A stretch of DNA of 64,000 nucleotides from Rheinheimera aquimaris. Lineage in GTDB: Bacteria; Pseudomonadota; Gammaproteobacteria; Enterobacterales; Alteromonadaceae. The position numbers and the translations under genes were made by a program. The stretch spans positions 372,001 to 436,000 of the forward strand of contig NZ_JAJAVQ010000001.1 in assembly GCF_020531985.1 (NCBI RefSeq), given 5' to 3'. Shown here in pieces: positions 62,557 to 64,000 of the stretch (position 1 is its first letter; each line of letters starts with the position of its first letter). The notes under the pieces are model-generated. The model was not told the DNA's origin. It ran no database searches and saw only the letters and a list, made by a program, of their open reading frames with translations.

Positions 62557-64000
62557 TTACTCTTCTTCTTTACCCCAGCTATCACGTAAGCCTACTGTGC
62601 GGTTAAACACCAGCTTAGCTGCGGTAGAATCACGATTATCCGCACAGTAATAACCCTCACGTTCAAACTGATACGCCTGCTCCGCCTTGGCATCTTTTAA
62701 TGAAGGTTCAACCAGACCATGCTTAACGACCAGCGATTGCGGGTTTACTACATTTAGAAAATCTTCTTCTGCCGCAGGGTTGGCCACGCTGAATAACCGG
62801 TCATACACACGAAACTCCGCAGGCACGGCATGAGTCGCTTCTACCCAATGAATAACACCGCGCACTTTGCGGCCATCAGCCGGGTTCTCTCCAAGAGTTT
62901 CCGGTAAATATGAACATTTCAGTTCAACAATATTGCCATCAGCGTCTTTTACCATTTCATCAGCATGGATAACGTAGGCATTGCGTAAACGCACATCGCC
63001 GCCTAGCACCAAACGCTTATATTTCTTGTTCGCCTCTTCACGAAAATCAGCACGGTCAATGTACACCACAGCGCCAAACGGCAGTTTACGGCTGCCCATG
63101 GAGTCATCTTTCGGGTGATTCGGCGATTCCACCCACTCAATACCGTCTGCCGGGTAATTGGTAATGGTCACTTTAAGTGGGTCAAGCACTGCCATGGCAC
63201 GCGGCGCAGCTGAATCTAAGTCTTCGCGGATACAGGCTTCCAGCGCACTCATTTCAATGACATTATCTTGCTTGGTGACACCGATGCGCTTGGCAAACTC
63301 ACGGATGGCAGCCGGTGTATAGCCTCGACGGCGTAAACCAGCAATAGTTGGCATACGTGGATCATCCCAGCCTGATACCACAGTTTTCTCGACCAGGGTT
63401 TGCAGCTTACGCTTGCTCATCACGGCATATTCCAGATTTAAGCGTGAAAACTCAATCTGTTGCGGGTGACTAGCGATAGTGATGTTATCCAGGATCCAGT
63501 CATACAACCGGCGGTTATCCTGAAACTCCAGCGTACACAGCGAATGAGTAATACCCTCCAGGGCATCAGAGATACAATGCGTAAAGTCATACATCGGATA
63601 GATGCACCACTTGTCACCCGTTTGATGGTGATGGGCAAATTTTACCCGGTAAATCACCGGATCACGCATACACATAAAGCTGGACGCCATATCAATTTTG
63701 GCACGCAGCGAGCATTCGCCCTCTTTAAAACCACCGGCGCGCATTTTCTCGAACAGCGCCAGGTTTTCTGCCGGGCTGGTATCACGTGTCGGGCTGGCCT
63801 TACCCGGCTGAGTAAGGTTGCCCCGGTATTCACGCATTTGTTCGTTATTAAGAAAACAAACGTAGGCCAGTCCTTTATTTATCAGCTCAACCGCGTAACC
63901 GTAGAGCTGTTCAAAATAGTCAGACGAATAACGTACAGCACCATCCCACTGAAATCCTAACCAGTTAACATCACGCTGAATTGACTCAACAAACTCGACG
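62557..64000 (-). CDS. glnS: Glutaminyl-tRNA synthetase (partial, 5' end outside window)
   Basis: Class I enzyme charging tRNA-Gln. At least 481 residues are visible; the frame stays open to base 64000 with [46 protein letters not shown] preceding [47 protein letters not shown] and the KMSKS variant VMSKRK are GlnS signatures; the anticodon domain ends in RDSWGKEEE. Confidence 0.97.
   Translation of the reverse strand, partial: VEFVESIQRDVNWLGFQWDGAVRYSSDYFEQLYGYAVELINKGLAYVCFLNNEQMREYRGNLTQPGKASPTRDTSPAENLALFEKMRAGGFKEGECSLRAKIDMASSFMCMRDPVIYRVKFAHHHQTGDKWCIYPMYDFTHCISDALEGITHSLCTLEFQDNRRLYDWILDNITIASHPQQIEFSRLNLEYAVMSKRKLQTLVEKTVVSGWDDPRMPTIAGLRRRGYTPAAIREFAKRIGVTKQDNVIEMSALEACIREDLDSAAPRAMAVLDPLKVTITNYPADGIEWVESPNHPKDDSMGSRKLPFGAVVYIDRADFREEANKKYKRLVLGGDVRLRNAYVIHADEMVKDADGNIVELKCSYLPETLGENPADGRKVRGVIHWVEATHAVPAEFRVYDRLFSVANPAAEEDFLNVVNPQSLVVKHGLVEPSLKDAKAEQAYQFEREGYYCADNRDSTAAKLVFNRTVGLRDSWGKEEE

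Noticed and set aside
1-64000. CRISPR array, tRNA or rRNA genes, prophage
   Set aside because: No regularly spaced direct repeats, no cloverleaf or rRNA blocks and no phage structural genes were seen by eye; a tRNAscan run was not possible.

Overview
The window is chromosomal DNA of a gammaproteobacterium. Gene content and order (fab/yceD cluster, the CrbS/CrbR acetate switch beside acs, an EarP-type EF-P system, the methylcitrate operon with acnD and prpF) fit the Alteromonadales-like Rheinheimera/Alishewanella/Arsukibacterium group. That placement is an inference from recalled protein similarity and gene order; no database search was made.

Layout. 1-2.2 kb: divergent biotin genes bioB (cut by the window edge) and bioA. 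2.3-4.2 kb: asnS and a DUF2127 membrane protein. About 4.6-15.1 kb: a complete chromosomal integron. The integrase gene intI (14103-15068, +) has a LexA-type box. Next to it are attI and a leftward array of 14 cassette genes, all on the minus strand, with 13 recognisable attC sites. One attC is split by an IS110-family (IS1111-like) insertion sequence whose downstream non-coding part has the hallmarks of a bridge RNA. Cassette products include a PD-(D/E)XK-like protein next to attI, several small membrane proteins, an SseB-like secreted protein, a DUF1851/Tdi1-like protein, a two-repeat Ltp-domain secreted protein and an alpha/beta hydrolase. 15.1-22.2 kb: the methylcitrate operon (GntR regulator, prpB, prpC, acnD, prpF) with palindromic operators, an internal terminator and copies of an intergenic repeat.

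22.6-33.4 kb: a conserved minus-strand block running yceD, rpmF, plsX, fabH, fabD, fabG, acpP, fabF, pabC, mltG, tmk, holB, pilZ, tatD (fatty-acid initiation, folate, cell wall, DNA replication). 33.4-39.3 kb: maf, a HAD phosphatase, rluC and, divergently, rne with a long leader. 39.3-49.3 kb: a DcaP-like porin, acs, the CrbR/CrbS two-component system and a DUF4212/symporter pair, forming an acetate-use module with a shared palindromic motif in two promoters. 49.3-52.4 kb: a small membrane protein, a CBS/DUF294 protein and a DnaQ-like exonuclease. 52.4-57.3 kb: an accessory run (SGNH lipoprotein, DUF2845, GNAT, sugar acetyltransferase, large pectinesterase) with a LacI-type palindrome ahead of the pectinesterase. 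57.6-64 kb: efp with Arg32 and its rhamnosyltransferase earP, small housekeeping genes, DUF3185 and glnS (cut by the window end).

The most unusual part is the integron: an SOS-type integrase, an IS that sits exactly at an attC core and appears to carry a guide RNA matching its own ends, attC cores that seem to supply Shine-Dalgarno sequences to the next cassette, and many cassettes of unknown function, some with defence-like domains.
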